A stretch of 64,000 nucleotides of DNA from Treponema sp. (GTDB lineage: Bacteria > Spirochaetota > Spirochaetia > Treponematales > Treponemataceae): contig JAILLQ010000004.1 in assembly GCA_024693045.1 (NCBI GenBank), forward strand, positions 42,737 through 106,736, in the 5' to 3' direction. Made by a program: the position numbers and the translations under genes. Position 1 is the stretch's first letter, and every line of letters starts with the position of its first letter. This document shows positions 35,469-44,426 of this stretch, piece by piece. The notes under the pieces are model-generated. The model did not search any database and was not told the DNA's origin. It was given only the letters and a program-made list of their open reading frames with translations.

Positions 35469-36236
35469 TTATGAATTTAACACATATTTTTCTATATATT
35501 CGCTCACTCCATCATTGTCATTTGATGAAGTAACAAAATCTGCAATTTCTTTTACCGGTTCAATGGCATTTTCCATTGCAATTCCTCTTCCACATGACCT
35601 GAGCATTTCTAAATCAGAAAAATCATCCCCAAAGGCAATCACTTCGGACATTGGAATATTAAGATATGAGGCTATAAATTCGGCAGCTTTTTCTTTTGTG
35701 GAATCACCTGGAGAAAATTTATACCAGGGTATATCCGAAAAAGGAATTGCCTTGCAGTTGGGAACAGAAAGAGCGATTTTTTGAGCTTTTTCGGCATCTG
35801 TAATCTGAACGCAGAATTTTATCGCTTCCTCTTTAAAATCATCCAATAAATCGTAAATTGCATTTGGCATATATGAAGAAGACCGGTTATTTTTTCTGTT
35901 CCAGTAAAGTTCATCTCTTGTATCAACCGTAATTTCAACATCAGGACCACATACCTGATAAGTTTTATTTAAGAGTTTTCTGATTTCTTCTACATTAAAT
36001 GCATTTTCCTTGATTAATTCACCCTTGTAATAAATACTCCCTCCACCTCCGCATATTATTACATCGGGATTCAATAAGTCTGCATATGGTTTTAAGCTGG
36101 TTAACCCCCTGCTTGTAGCAAAGCCAAAAAGGTGACCAGCTTCTTTTAATTTCTGAAAAGTCCCTGCACTAGTCTGAGAAATTGTTAAATCACTTCGTAA
36201 CAGAGTTAAATCCAAGTCGGAAAGAATAAGTTTCAT
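35469..36236 (-). CDS. Cof-type HAD-superfamily phosphatase
   Basis: 255 aa. HAD motif I DLDLTLL (about residues 6-12), a type IIB cap, and motif IV GDDFSDLEML (about 217-226). The family dephosphorylates sugar phosphates, FMN/PLP-type cofactors or nucleotides; the substrate cannot be read from sequence. Transcribed toward coaC. Confidence 0.88.
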   Translation of the reverse strand: MKLILSDLDLTLLRSDLTISQTSAGTFQKLKEAGHLFGFATSRGLTSLKPYADLLNPDVIICGGGGSIYYKGELIKENAFNVEEIRKLLNKTYQVCGPDVEITVDTRDELYWNRKNNRSSSYMPNAIYDLLDDFKEEAIKFCVQITDAEKAQKIALSVPNCKAIPFSDIPWYKFSPGDSTKEKAAEFIASYLNIPMSEVIAFGDDFSDLEMLRSCGRGIAMENAIEPVKEIADFVTSSNDNDGVSEYIEKYVLNS

Positions 36237-36363
36237 AGTGAGAATCTTAACATAACTTTATATAAAATAATAGTTTGCGAATTCATATTTTCAGGTGTAG
36301 AATTGTAAAATCTAATAATATTATTTAAGAATGTTGAAACTATTATTTTCTTACGAGGTGTCT

Positions 36364-38442
36364 ATGAAAAAACTAAAAAGTAAAATGGTTCTTTCCTATA
36401 TCTGCATAGTTGTTTTTTCTATGCTTCTTGTAACAGTGCCTATCATTGCTTTACAAGTAAAAGGTCTTACAGAAAGCGCTATTGAAAATTCTACAGTAAA
36501 ACTGGAAAAGGCAAACCTTCAAATTAAAACTTTTCTTGAAACTCCTGCAAGAATTGTAAAAGATACAGCCTTTTATGTTAGTAAAGCTGACTATCTTGAT
36601 CCAAAAGAAACAGAAGCAGATTTTCAAAGCCTTATTGACGGGAACTCTTCCCTACTTTGTCTTTACTATGCAGACGAAATTCCTATGAGTGAAGACGGAG
36701 GCTTTATTTCAAGTGACGGCTGGATTCCGGAAAATGATTATGACAAGGAAAGCCGTGAATGGTTCTCTAAGGCAAAATCTACATCAGGAGTAGCCTTCTG
36801 TGATCCTTATGTTGATATGACAACTAACGCCTTATGTACAAGTTCTGGAATGTCTGTTCACAAAAATGGAAAATTCAAAGGGGTTGTAGCAATCGATATT
36901 ACACTTGCAGAAATGAATACTATCGTTGATGCTACAAAAGTTACAGATGACGGTATTTCATTTATCGTAAACAGAGATGGTTATTATGTAACAAATCCAA
37001 ATATTTCTAAGGTTCTTCAGATAAAATTCTTTGATGAATATAAAGGTTATGACAAATACACAAACAGAATGTTCTCAGGAGATACATTTGACTTGAATGC
37101 TCCGGGAGGACTTTACTTCGCATCAACTATAGTAAGTGAAGATAACGGCTGGGTATTGGTTACAGTCGGAAAAAGAAGTGTTCTTCTCGCCTCTCTTTAC
37201 AAAACAATTTCTATTGCGGTATTTACAATTCTCGTAAGCATTGTTCTTTCATTCGTACTTGCCTATATAATTGCTACACAGATTGTAAACCCAATCACAG
37301 AAGTTGATTCAACTGTAAACCAAATTGCTTCAGGTAATGCAGACCTTACACAGAGACTTAAAGTTAATTCAAATGATGAAATCGGTAGTCTGGAAATTGG
37401 ATTCAATAATTTCATGGAAAAACTGCAGGATATTATCAATCAGTTAAAGAATTCGAATGACAAATTAGGAACTGCAGAACTTTCTTTGAATTCAACGGTA
37501 GAAGATACATCTTCATCGATGACACAAATTCTTTCAAATATAGAAAGCATTGGAAATCAGGTAAACACTCAGTCAGATGCTGTAAACCAGACTTCCGCAG
37601 CCGTTGCTGAAATTGCAGAAAACATCAACAGTCTTGAATCTATGATTAGCCGCCAGTCTGATGGAGTGGAAAACGCAAGTTCCGCTGTCGAAGAGATGAT
37701 TGGAAACATCAGTTCTGTAAATGCTTCTATCGAAAAAATGGCTAAGTCTTTTGAACACCTTGAAAGCAGTTCAAAAACAGGTATCGATCAACAGCAATTC
37801 GTAGATAACAAAGTAATGGAAGTAGCAGAACAGTCTAAAACTCTTCAGGATGCAAACCATGCTATTGCCTCTATTGCCAGTCAGACAAACCTTCTTGCTA
37901 TGAACGCCGCAATTGAAGCCGCTCACGCAGGTGAAGCCGGAAAAGGTTTTAGCGTTGTAGCTGATGAAATTCGTAAGCTTTCAGAAACTTCCAGTGAGCA
38001 GTCAAAGAAAATCGGTTTGGAATTGTCAAAGATTATCGATGCTATTAATGAAGTTGTTTCCGCTTCTTCAAAAACAAAAGAAAGTTTTGCTGAAGTTTCA
38101 GAATTAATTGCTGATACAGACCAGCTTGTAAGACAAATCAGCGCTTCAATGGAAGAACAGAATGAAGGTTCCCGCCAGATTTTGGATTCGATTAAAGTGA
38201 TGAATGAAAGTACTGGTGAAGTAAAAGTTGCTTCTCATGAAATGAGGGAAGGAAACGAAATGATTCTGAAAGAAATCAAAAATCTTCAGGATACAACATT
38301 TGTTATCAAAAACAGTATGCAGGAAATGTCTGCCGGAGCTCAAAGCATGAATCAGACAAGTTCAGACCTTTCAAACATTACTCAGCAAGTACACGATTCC
38401 ATTCAGAATATTACAGATGAAATCGGTCAGTTCAAAAGTTGA
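36364..38442 (+). CDS. methyl-accepting chemotaxis protein with Cache sensor
   Basis: 692 aa from the ATG at 36364, which has GAGGTG in front; an in-frame ATG at 36331 lacks this. N-terminal membrane helix (about 10-30), periplasmic double-Cache domain (about 35-270, with [19 protein letters not shown] and AIDITLAEM), second helix (about 280-305), HAMP, then the signalling tip with [19 protein letters not shown] (one block) and [16 protein letters not shown]. It transmits ligand binding to CheA/CheW. The terminal pentapeptide for CheR is not obvious. Confidence 0.94.
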   Translation: MKKLKSKMVLSYICIVVFSMLLVTVPIIALQVKGLTESAIENSTVKLEKANLQIKTFLETPARIVKDTAFYVSKADYLDPKETEADFQSLIDGNSSLLCLYYADEIPMSEDGGFISSDGWIPENDYDKESREWFSKAKSTSGVAFCDPYVDMTTNALCTSSGMSVHKNGKFKGVVAIDITLAEMNTIVDATKVTDDGISFIVNRDGYYVTNPNISKVLQIKFFDEYKGYDKYTNRMFSGDTFDLNAPGGLYFASTIVSEDNGWVLVTVGKRSVLLASLYKTISIAVFTILVSIVLSFVLAYIIATQIVNPITEVDSTVNQIASGNADLTQRLKVNSNDEIGSLEIGFNNFMEKLQDIINQLKNSNDKLGTAELSLNSTVEDTSSSMTQILSNIESIGNQVNTQSDAVNQTSAAVAEIAENINSLESMISRQSDGVENASSAVEEMIGNISSVNASIEKMAKSFEHLESSSKTGIDQQQFVDNKVMEVAEQSKTLQDANHAIASIASQTNLLAMNAAIEAAHAGEAGKGFSVVADEIRKLSETSSEQSKKIGLELSKIIDAINEVVSASSKTKESFAEVSELIADTDQLVRQISASMEEQNEGSRQILDSIKVMNESTGEVKVASHEMREGNEMILKEIKNLQDTTFVIKNSMQEMSAGAQSMNQTSSDLSNITQQVHDSIQNITDEIGQFKS

Positions 38443-38454
38443 TAACTTATAAGT

Positions 38455-38512
38455 AAAAAAGTCGGGTTTTTGAAGTGCACTTCACACTTCATTTTCAAAC
38501 CCGACTTTTTTT
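38455..38512. terminator. bidirectional terminator between MCP and thiE
   Basis: AAAAAAGTCGGGTTTTTGAA on the left (38455-38474) pairs with TTCAAACCCGACTTTTTTT on the right (from 38494), leaving a loop that contains the palindrome GAAGTGCACTTC. It has A-runs before and T-runs after, so it works for both the MCP gene and the convergent thiE. Confidence 0.88.
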
Positions 38513-39191
38513 ATTTATTCCATTCACTGCAAAGTTTTTTTGCCTCGTCATAAGGATTTTCTGCTCCGGCAACAGCTGATACAACAAAAAAACCGGCAAC
38601 CCCTGTTTTCTTAAGAGGCCGAATATCTTTAAGCTTTACCCCTCCCCCTACAACTACAGGAATCGGGCTTTTTAAAGCAAGCTCCTTAAAATCTTCAAGG
38701 GACTTTGTAATAACTTTTCCGTTTTCGTCCATTCCGCAATCTGGTTTTGTAGAAGTTTCATGCAAGGGGCCTGCACCAAAATAATCGATATAAGAAAGGT
38801 CGGTTTCCTGAACATATTCAATCAAATCTCTTGTAGGAGCAGAAAGCCCAATAATTGCCTCTTTACCAAGAAACTTACGGCAAATTGACACAGGAATATC
38901 TGTCTGTCCAACATGAAGCCCATCAACTTTTATGCCCATCTCCCTGGCAGACAAAACTATGTCCAGGCGGTCATCAACTAGAAGAGCAACTGAAGATGCC
39001 TTATCAAAACCAGCAATAACATTTGCACAATCCCTTAAATCTTCCAGCATTTCTTTTGCAGAAGCTGTTTTTGACCGGATCTGTATGCAGGTAAAACCAG
39101 CTTTTACGGCTGCTTCAACAATATCTTTTACAGGTCTTCCATTTGTATTTTCTCTTCCGACTACAAGATAAGCACTTAAATCAAGTTTCAT
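38511..39191 (-). CDS. thiE: thiamine-phosphate synthase
   Basis: 226 aa TIM-barrel enzyme joining HMP-PP and thiazole phosphate to thiamine phosphate. Motifs: CIQIRSKTASAKEML (about residues 35-49), VALLVDDRLDIVLSA (about 68-82), VDGLHVGQTD, IGLSAPT, DYFGAGPLHETSTKPD (about 134-149) and VVVGGGVKLKDI. It is the last gene of the riboswitch-controlled thiM unit, 9 nt after the preceding gene. Confidence 0.94.
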   Translation of the reverse strand: MKLDLSAYLVVGRENTNGRPVKDIVEAAVKAGFTCIQIRSKTASAKEMLEDLRDCANVIAGFDKASSVALLVDDRLDIVLSAREMGIKVDGLHVGQTDIPVSICRKFLGKEAIIGLSAPTRDLIEYVQETDLSYIDYFGAGPLHETSTKPDCGMDENGKVITKSLEDFKELALKSPIPVVVGGGVKLKDIRPLKKTGVAGFFVVSAVAGAENPYDEAKKLCSEWNK

Positions 39192-39200
39192 ATTAATCCC

Positions 39201-39497
39201 TTACTTCAGATGCTCTTCTAAGCGATCTAACTTTCCCTTCATTGTGTCAGTATATCCCGGTCGAATATCCATTTTCAAGACTACTTCGGTTCGAATTCCT
39301 TTTTCAGCAAGTACGAAAGTTGCTTTTTTTACAACTTCCATTACTTTATCGTATTCACCTTCAATTTCTGTAAACATAGAACTTGTCTTATTTGGTAAAC
39401 CAGAATCCCGAATTACCTTTACTACTTCTGCAACATCACTTGAAAGTTCATCTCCTGTTCCAACGGGAGAAATCGCCAGGGCAATTAATGTATTCAT
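39201..39497 (-). CDS. thiamine-binding protein, MTH1187/YqgV family
   Basis: 98 aa ferredoxin-like fold (former DUF77). Typical features are the N-terminal IALAISPVGTG, the internal IRDSGLPNKTSSMFTEIEG (the thiamine-site segment, about residues 30-48) and the final DIRPGYTDTMKGKLDRLEEH. Members bind thiamine or HMP-like molecules. Placement between thiM and thiE under a TPP riboswitch supports a role in thiamine salvage. Confidence 0.88.
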   Translation of the reverse strand: MNTLIALAISPVGTGDELSSDVAEVVKVIRDSGLPNKTSSMFTEIEGEYDKVMEVVKKATFVLAEKGIRTEVVLKMDIRPGYTDTMKGKLDRLEEHLK

Positions 39498-39512
39498 TTT
39501 ATTTCCTCTAAA

Positions 39513-40364
39513 TTATTTTTTTATTACAAATGGATTTTCGGATATATCCTGGGCATTTGCTAAATAAATTTCATCAAGAAATGCCTGTTGAAATGAAGCC
39601 GGAGCATTTACCTTTGATTCTGCTCTTTTTCCAGCCAGATTGTAAAGCTGACTTGCAGTTAGAGCTGCTATAAAAGGACTTGAAAGCCCTGCATAAACGG
39701 CACAGACGCCGCCTAAAGAACATCCTGAACCAGTTATTTTTTCCATAAAATGGGAGCCGCCTTTAGAATAAACAAGAGTCTTGCCATCTGTGATTAAGTC
39801 TTCTACCCCACTAACAGCAACGGCAGCACCTAATCCTGCTCTTTTTTCGTTGATATAGTTAGCAAGAAGCATTGCAGCATTTTCTGCATCCTTTACAGAG
39901 TCAACAGTATCAACTCCTTTAGGCCCCATTGAAGAATTTTCAAGCTTCAAGCCCCAGAGTTTTGCAAGAGCAATAACTTCAGAAGCATTTCCCCTTACTA
40001 TAGAAGGTGGAAAATCTTTCATATAAGAAAGAATTTTTGTTCGTAAACTTCCAATTCCAATACCAACAGGATCTAATACCCAATTCTTCTTTAATTCAAA
40101 AAGCCTTTTAGCTGTTCGAGGGAGACTTTCTTCGTAAACCGGAAACATAGTCCCTGCATTGATATATACTGCAGCTCCGATTTCAGAAACAAATTCCCCT
40201 TCATCAGGAAGGTAAACCATGGCAGCAGAACCACCTGCTGCAATTTGAGCATTTGCCACAAAATTTACTGTTACTGTATTGGTGATAGAAGGAGCCAAAG
40301 GTTTTTGACTCTTTACAAGATTAACGCATTTTTTAATTTCTTCTTTAATTTCGTTTTCTGTCAT
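39513..40364 (-). CDS. thiM: hydroxyethylthiazole kinase
   Basis: ThiM phosphorylates the thiazole moiety for salvage. PLAPSITNTVTVNFVAN (about residues 20-36), VLDPVGIGIGSLRT, RGNASEV and TGSGCSLGG (the anion-hole and catalytic Cys region) are all visible. The start at 40364 (MTENEIKEE) is preferred over 40373: GGAGG lies directly against the 40373 ATG but about 10 nt from 40364. First gene of the minus-strand thi unit, behind a TPP riboswitch. Confidence 0.93.
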   Translation of the reverse strand: MTENEIKEEIKKCVNLVKSQKPLAPSITNTVTVNFVANAQIAAGGSAAMVYLPDEGEFVSEIGAAVYINAGTMFPVYEESLPRTAKRLFELKKNWVLDPVGIGIGSLRTKILSYMKDFPPSIVRGNASEVIALAKLWGLKLENSSMGPKGVDTVDSVKDAENAAMLLANYINEKRAGLGAAVAVSGVEDLITDGKTLVYSKGGSHFMEKITGSGCSLGGVCAVYAGLSSPFIAALTASQLYNLAGKRAESKVNAPASFQQAFLDEIYLANAQDISENPFVIKK

Positions 40365-40418
40365 TTTTATCATGCCTCCTATAAAAACACCGTGTTAGAG
40401 GGCAAAAATTCCATGAAA

Positions 40419-40520
40419 CGAAAATTGCTCCCTACCACAGTATTAACTGTCAGGTTCATAGGGTTTTACGTCTTTACGCTATCTCAACTCGTTAGGTTTC
40501 CCGTCGAGTTCCCCTGCAAC
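40419..40520 (-). ncRNA. TPP riboswitch of the thiM unit
   Basis: On the minus strand the THI-box landmarks are in order: GGGG near 40514, GAGTTGAGA (the CUGAGA-like element), ACCCTATGAACCTGAC and finally GTGGTAGGGA. The outer stem TTGC/GCAA closes it. The 3' GCAA can instead pair with a downstream TTGC just before the thiM start region, which gives a plausible expression platform. No strong T-run is seen, so control may act on translation. Confidence 0.92.
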
Positions 40521-40526
40521 AGAAAA

Positions 40527-40555
40527 ATAATAGAACAAAGAAAAAAGATAGGCAA
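40527..40555 (-). promoter_or_regulatory. promoter of the thiM unit
   Basis: Minus-strand TTGCCT (40555-40550), 17-nt spacer, TATTAT (40532-40527). It lies directly upstream of the minus-strand TPP aptamer. Confidence 0.7.
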
Positions 40556-40579
40556 GACTAATATTGAAAATCAAACCGC

Positions 40580-40608
40580 TTGACAAAAAAAAGCCAATAA
40601 AATATACC
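40580..40608 (+). promoter_or_regulatory. promoter of thiD-cytX
   Basis: TTGACA (40580-40585), 17-nt spacer, TATACC (40603-40608). Start of transcription would be just ahead of the plus-strand TPP aptamer. Only 24 bp separate the two -35 boxes of the divergent thi promoters. Confidence 0.82.
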
Positions 40609-40613
40609 TTGTC

Positions 40614-40747
40614 TAAACGGGAGCTGGAATTGACCGGCTGAGAGGAAGCTTTTGCTTCGACCGATAACCTGATTTGGATAATGCCAACGTAGGGAAATGT
40701 AAGCGAAAATACGCCGTATTTGCCTTTTGGCCGATACGGCTTTTTTT
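40614..40747 (+). ncRNA. TPP riboswitch with terminator, thiD-cytX unit
   Basis: The aptamer (about 40614-40700) shows GGGAG, GGCTGAGAGG, ACCGATAACCTGATTTGG and CGTAGGGAAA, the conserved THI-box elements. It is followed by the hairpin GCCGTAT/ATACGGC (40713-40719 and 40734-40740) with an inner GCC/GGC, and seven T residues (40741-40747). This is an intrinsic terminator as expression platform, so thiamine pyrophosphate should stop transcription before thiD. Confidence 0.95.
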
Positions 40748-40753
40748 ATATTC

Positions 40754-40786
40754 CGCATCATCTTGAGGGCACCGCCTGATGATGCG
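40754..40786 (+). promoter_or_regulatory. hairpin between riboswitch terminator and thiD RBS
   Basis: CGCATCATC (40754-40762) and GATGATGCG (40778-40786) form a perfect 9-bp stem, 8 nt upstream of the thiD ribosome-binding site GGAGG (40794-40798). No T-run follows. It may protect the 5' end of thiD mRNA or affect ribosome loading. Confidence 0.5.
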
Positions 40787-40802
40787 CTGTTTTGGAGGAA
40801 AA

Positions 40803-41639
40803 ATGAAAACAGCTTTAACAATTGCAGGAAGCGATTCCTGTGGAGGCGCCGGTATTCAAGCCGATATCAAGACAATGACTATGAATGGAGTTTATGCAAT
40901 GAGCGCCATCACAGCATTAACGGCTCAGAACACATGCGGCGTTACAGGAATTATGGAAGTAAGTCCAGAATTCTTAAAAAAACAATTGGACGCCGTGATT
41001 ACTGATATCTTTCCGGACGCAATAAAAACAGGGATGGTTTCATCCTCTCCCCTGATTCATACAATAGCCCAGGCAGTTAAAAGCTATAATTTAAAAAATC
41101 TAGTCATCGATCCTGTTATGGTTGCAACCAGTGGCTCTAAACTCATAAGCGAAGAAGCTATTTCAACATTAAAAAAAGAACTTCTTCCCCTAGCTGATAT
41201 TATTACACCAAATATTCCAGAAGCAGAATGTTTATTAGAAGACAATGGCCTTCCTTCTGCAGAAGGTGCGGCAAATGCAAAAATTACTAGCCCAGAAAAA
41301 ATGGAAGAAGCCGCAAAAAAAATCTACACGAAATATAAGTGTGCAGTCCTTGTAAAAGGCGGTCACAACATAAATGATGCAAGCGATTTTCTTTACGCAA
41401 AAGACAAAAATGGTAATGAAATAACAAAATGGTTTAAGGGTAGAAGAATAAATAATCCAAATACACACGGAACAGGTTGTACCCTTTCAAGTGCAATAGC
41501 TGCAAATCTTGCAAAAGGACTTTCCCTTGAAGAAGCTGTTGCACATGCAAAAGAATATATTTCTGGAGCCCTGGAAGCAATGCTGGATTTAGGCAAAGGC
41601 TCAGGGCCTTTAATGCATAATTTTAAAATCGCTGAATAA
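40803..41639 (+). CDS. thiD: HMP / HMP-phosphate kinase
   Basis: ThiD phosphorylates hydroxymethylpyrimidine twice. Start at 40803 with GGAGG 4 nt upstream (an upstream ATG at 40779 is inside the hairpin and is rejected). Motifs: TIAGSDSCGGAGIQADIKT (residues about 5-23), IKTGMVSS, VIDPVMVATSG, ITPNIPEAECLL and NTHGTGCTLSSAIAANLA with the catalytic Cys. First gene of the plus-strand thi unit. Confidence 0.95.
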   Translation: MKTALTIAGSDSCGGAGIQADIKTMTMNGVYAMSAITALTAQNTCGVTGIMEVSPEFLKKQLDAVITDIFPDAIKTGMVSSSPLIHTIAQAVKSYNLKNLVIDPVMVATSGSKLISEEAISTLKKELLPLADIITPNIPEAECLLEDNGLPSAEGAANAKITSPEKMEEAAKKIYTKYKCAVLVKGGHNINDASDFLYAKDKNGNEITKWFKGRRINNPNTHGTGCTLSSAIAANLAKGLSLEEAVAHAKEYISGALEAMLDLGKGSGPLMHNFKIAE

Positions 41640-41652
41640 TAAGGAAACATCA

Positions 41653-42810
41653 ATGAATAAAAAAACTTCTATATTTAATAACGCTCTAATATGGTTTGGT
41701 GCAGGTCTTTCAATCGCCGAAATAATTACGGGAACATATTTTGCTCCTCTTGGTTTTGCTAAAGGCTTACTTGCAATTTTTCTAGGACACTTGATTGGTT
41801 GCACCCTTCTTTTCTTTGCCGGCTATATCGGAGGCATTTCTAATAAAAGTGCCATGGAAACAACAAAATACAGTTTCGGTCAATGGGGGAGCAAATTTTT
41901 CGCACTTCTGAATGTATGTCAGCTTGTCGGCTGGACTGGAATTATGATTTACGACGGCTCCCTTGCTGTTAATCAAATCTTTGATTTTGGAAAATGGATT
42001 TGGTGCCTTCTAATAGGAGCTCTTATCATCTTATGGATTTTTATAGGAATTACAAATCTAGGAAAATTGAATGTCATAACCATGAGCCTTCTTTTTGTTC
42101 TTACACTTGTTCTTTGCAAAATCATCTTCCTTGGTGAAAAAACAAGTCCTGTTTTAGAAGAAGCTATGTCATTCGGTGCTGCAGTCGAACTGGCTGTAGC
42201 AATGCCTCTTTCCTGGCTACCTTTAATCAGTGATTATACAAAAGATTCTGAAAAACCTTTTAAAGCAACATTAGTTAGTTCTCTTGTATATGGACTTGTA
42301 TCTTGCTGGATGTATATCATTGGTATGGGGGCGGCTATTTTCACAGGACAATCTGATATTGCTCTAATTGCGGTAAAATCAGGACTTGGAATTGCAGGGC
42401 TTGTAATCATTGTTCTTTCTACAGTTACAACAACCTTCCTTGATGCCTATAGCGCAGGAATTTCTTTCAAAACGATTTTTGAAAAAGTCAGTGACAAATG
42501 GACTGCTATTATTACCGCTATTTTAGGAACTGTTGCTGCAATTCTTTTCAACATGGATAACATCACAGGCTTCCTATACTATATTGGTTCAGTTTTTGCC
42601 CCAATGATTGCAATTTTGATTGCCGACTTCTTCCTTGTAAAAAAAGATTCCTCTGAAAATAAACTAGATATTGCAAAAATCCTAATCTGGTTACTGGGCT
42701 TTATTATTTATAGAATTTTGATGCACTTCGACTTTATCCTAGGCTGCACAATTCTTGATATGGCTATTACATTTGCAATTACTGCACTTTACGGAAAAAT
42801 TAAAAAATAA
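41653..42810 (+). CDS. cytX: CytX-type permease, probable hydroxymethylpyrimidine importer
   Basis: 385 aa with about ten to twelve membrane helices, of the NCS1 cytosine/purine permease family. N-terminal GAGLSIAEIITGTYFAP (about residues 16-32) is characteristic of CytX. The gene follows thiD by 13 nt under the same riboswitch, so HMP (or a precursor) uptake fits: CytX imports, ThiD phosphorylates, ThiE condenses with the ThiM product. Confidence 0.88.
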   Translation: MNKKTSIFNNALIWFGAGLSIAEIITGTYFAPLGFAKGLLAIFLGHLIGCTLLFFAGYIGGISNKSAMETTKYSFGQWGSKFFALLNVCQLVGWTGIMIYDGSLAVNQIFDFGKWIWCLLIGALIILWIFIGITNLGKLNVITMSLLFVLTLVLCKIIFLGEKTSPVLEEAMSFGAAVELAVAMPLSWLPLISDYTKDSEKPFKATLVSSLVYGLVSCWMYIIGMGAAIFTGQSDIALIAVKSGLGIAGLVIIVLSTVTTTFLDAYSAGISFKTIFEKVSDKWTAIITAILGTVAAILFNMDNITGFLYYIGSVFAPMIAILIADFFLVKKDSSENKLDIAKILIWLLGFIIYRILMHFDFILGCTILDMAITFAITALYGKIKK

Positions 42811-42817
42811 CCCTTCG

Positions 42818-42856
42818 AGTATCTACTATAGTATCTACTATTTTATAGTAGATACT
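42818..42856. terminator. hairpin after cytX (two direct copies and one inverted copy of a 12-mer)
   Basis: AGTATCTACTAT occurs at 42818-42829 and again at 42830-42841, and its inverse ATAGTAGATACT at 42845-42856. Either direct copy can pair with the inverse. It sits between the convergent cytX and YjbR-like genes and runs into the latter's stop codon. No long T-run is present, so the strength as a terminator is uncertain. Confidence 0.5.
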
Positions 42857-43499
42857 ACTTCTTCTGAACAAGGTTATAACTTTTTTGGGTCAGGCTGCAT
42901 AAAACGTTAAAATCAGTAACGGAAGTAAGAAGCACAGTAATCCAGTATTTTTTATTCATATGCCAGGCTGGAAAAATTGATTTATTATCTACAATTTGGG
43001 GAATATTTTCGGCCTTTAAGTTTACTACATGAACTATTTCATCGCTGTCTCCAAAAATCCGTTTTAGAGGGATATTCATGATAAGTGCAAACCATTTTTT
43101 ATTAGGAGCCCTGAAGATTTCATATTCTGGAGCAATTTCCCAGGGGAATTCTCCTTCTGTTTTAAACTCCTTCTGAATCCAGTCCAAATATTTTGGAAGT
43201 AAATCACTTGTTTCAAAACATTTCTGTCGTATATCCTCCATTAGGACGGAAACGCTTTCCCTCATGGCTCCGATAAAATTTCCATTAGCGCTTTTAACAT
43301 CCAGAAGAACATATTTTTCTCCGCTTGATTTTTCGATTGCCCAAACATTCAGAGACTGTCCTTGAAGGCATACTTCAGCATAAAAATCAGAATCCAGGGA
43401 AGAATGATAAATCCATTTGTCTTCTTTTTTTTCAAAACCATAAGAAAGAAGTTTTTCTTCAGAGCAAATTGAAGTCTTAAAAAAATGTGAAAAATCCAT
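42855..43499 (-). CDS. MmcQ/YjbR (CyaY-like fold) family protein
   Basis: 214 aa, cytosolic. The C-terminal half (about residues 120-205) matches the YjbR family: NKKWFALIMNIPLKRI, VVNLKAENIPQIV, and IFPAWHMNKKYWITVLL. The N-terminal half (about 1-110) seems to be a second degenerate copy or extension (WIYHSSLDSDFYAEVCLQG). The family is compared with DNA-binding CyaY-like folds but its function is unknown. Confidence 0.78.
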   Translation of the reverse strand: MDFSHFFKTSICSEEKLLSYGFEKKEDKWIYHSSLDSDFYAEVCLQGQSLNVWAIEKSSGEKYVLLDVKSANGNFIGAMRESVSVLMEDIRQKCFETSDLLPKYLDWIQKEFKTEGEFPWEIAPEYEIFRAPNKKWFALIMNIPLKRIFGDSDEIVHVVNLKAENIPQIVDNKSIFPAWHMNKKYWITVLLTSVTDFNVLCSLTQKSYNLVQKK

Positions 43500-43563
43500 A
43501 CTATTAGTATAATTTTTTTCTTATATTCCTTCTATAAAAAAACTTTTATGCTAGAATATATTT

Positions 43564-44403
43564 ATGAAAATTCAAAATATAGTTGAAAATGAAGCAGGAG
43601 CTTCAGCTTGCCAGGCAGCCCATGGGCTTTCTTTTTACATAGAAACAAAAAAACACAAAATTCTTTTTGACACAAGCCCAAGTGATCTGGTTCTAAAAAA
43701 TGCTGACTTTTTAGGAATTGATTTAACAAAAATTGATACTGTTATTCTAAGCCACGGTCACTATGACCATTCTGGAGGTATTCTTTCTTTTGTAGAAATA
43801 AACCAGAATGCAAAAATATATATGCAGGAAAAAGCCGGAGACGACCACTATGCCTTTGACGGACCTGATAAAGGCTACCGCTACATTGGAATCGATAAAA
43901 AAATTCTAAACCTTCCTCAGGTAATTTTCATTAAAGGTGATTGTAAAATTGATGAGGAATTACAAATTTTTCAAATCGATAAAAGGGATTTCCCCCTGCC
44001 CTCCTCAAACAAACGCCTGAAACTTTTATCCCAGGGGCAGTATATTCAAGATGACTTCCAGCACGAACAAAACCTTTATTTAACCGCCGAAAATAAAAAA
44101 ATCTTACTTACCGGCTGTTCACACAACGGAATTTTAAACATAATGCAGGCTTTCATAAGAAAATTCGGAAAAGATAAGATGCCTGATTTAGTTTTAGGCG
44201 GATTTCACCTTATGAAAAAAAGTGAATACAGCCAGGAAGAAACAAAAGAGATTCAGGAGATTGCAGAAAAACTAAAATCATACGATACAAAATTTGCAAC
44301 CTGCCATTGTACAGGTCTCTATGCTTTCGAAAAAATGAAGGAAATCATGGGAGATAAACTTACATACATACATTCCGGAGACATTGTAGATTTATCTTTC
44401 TAA
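43564..44403 (+). CDS. MBL-fold metallo-hydrolase
   Basis: 279 aa. Metal motif SHGHYDHSGG (about residues 64-73) and later GCSHNGILNI, DLVLGGFHL and ATCHCTG carry the remaining ligands. The pattern is that of the subfamily often annotated as dihydropterin-aminobenzene phosphate synthase-like, so a general phosphodiesterase/hydrolase label is safer. The substrate is unknown. Confidence 0.85.
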   Translation: MKIQNIVENEAGASACQAAHGLSFYIETKKHKILFDTSPSDLVLKNADFLGIDLTKIDTVILSHGHYDHSGGILSFVEINQNAKIYMQEKAGDDHYAFDGPDKGYRYIGIDKKILNLPQVIFIKGDCKIDEELQIFQIDKRDFPLPSSNKRLKLLSQGQYIQDDFQHEQNLYLTAENKKILLTGCSHNGILNIMQAFIRKFGKDKMPDLVLGGFHLMKKSEYSQEETKEIQEIAEKLKSYDTKFATCHCTGLYAFEKMKEIMGDKLTYIHSGDIVDLSF

Positions 44404-44426
44404 GGAAATTGTCGGCTGCTGTTTTT

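Noticed and set aside
40779..40802. Longer thiD start at 40779
   Set aside because: This ATG lies in a hairpin; the ATG at 40803 has GGAGG at the right distance and begins the family's normal N-terminus.
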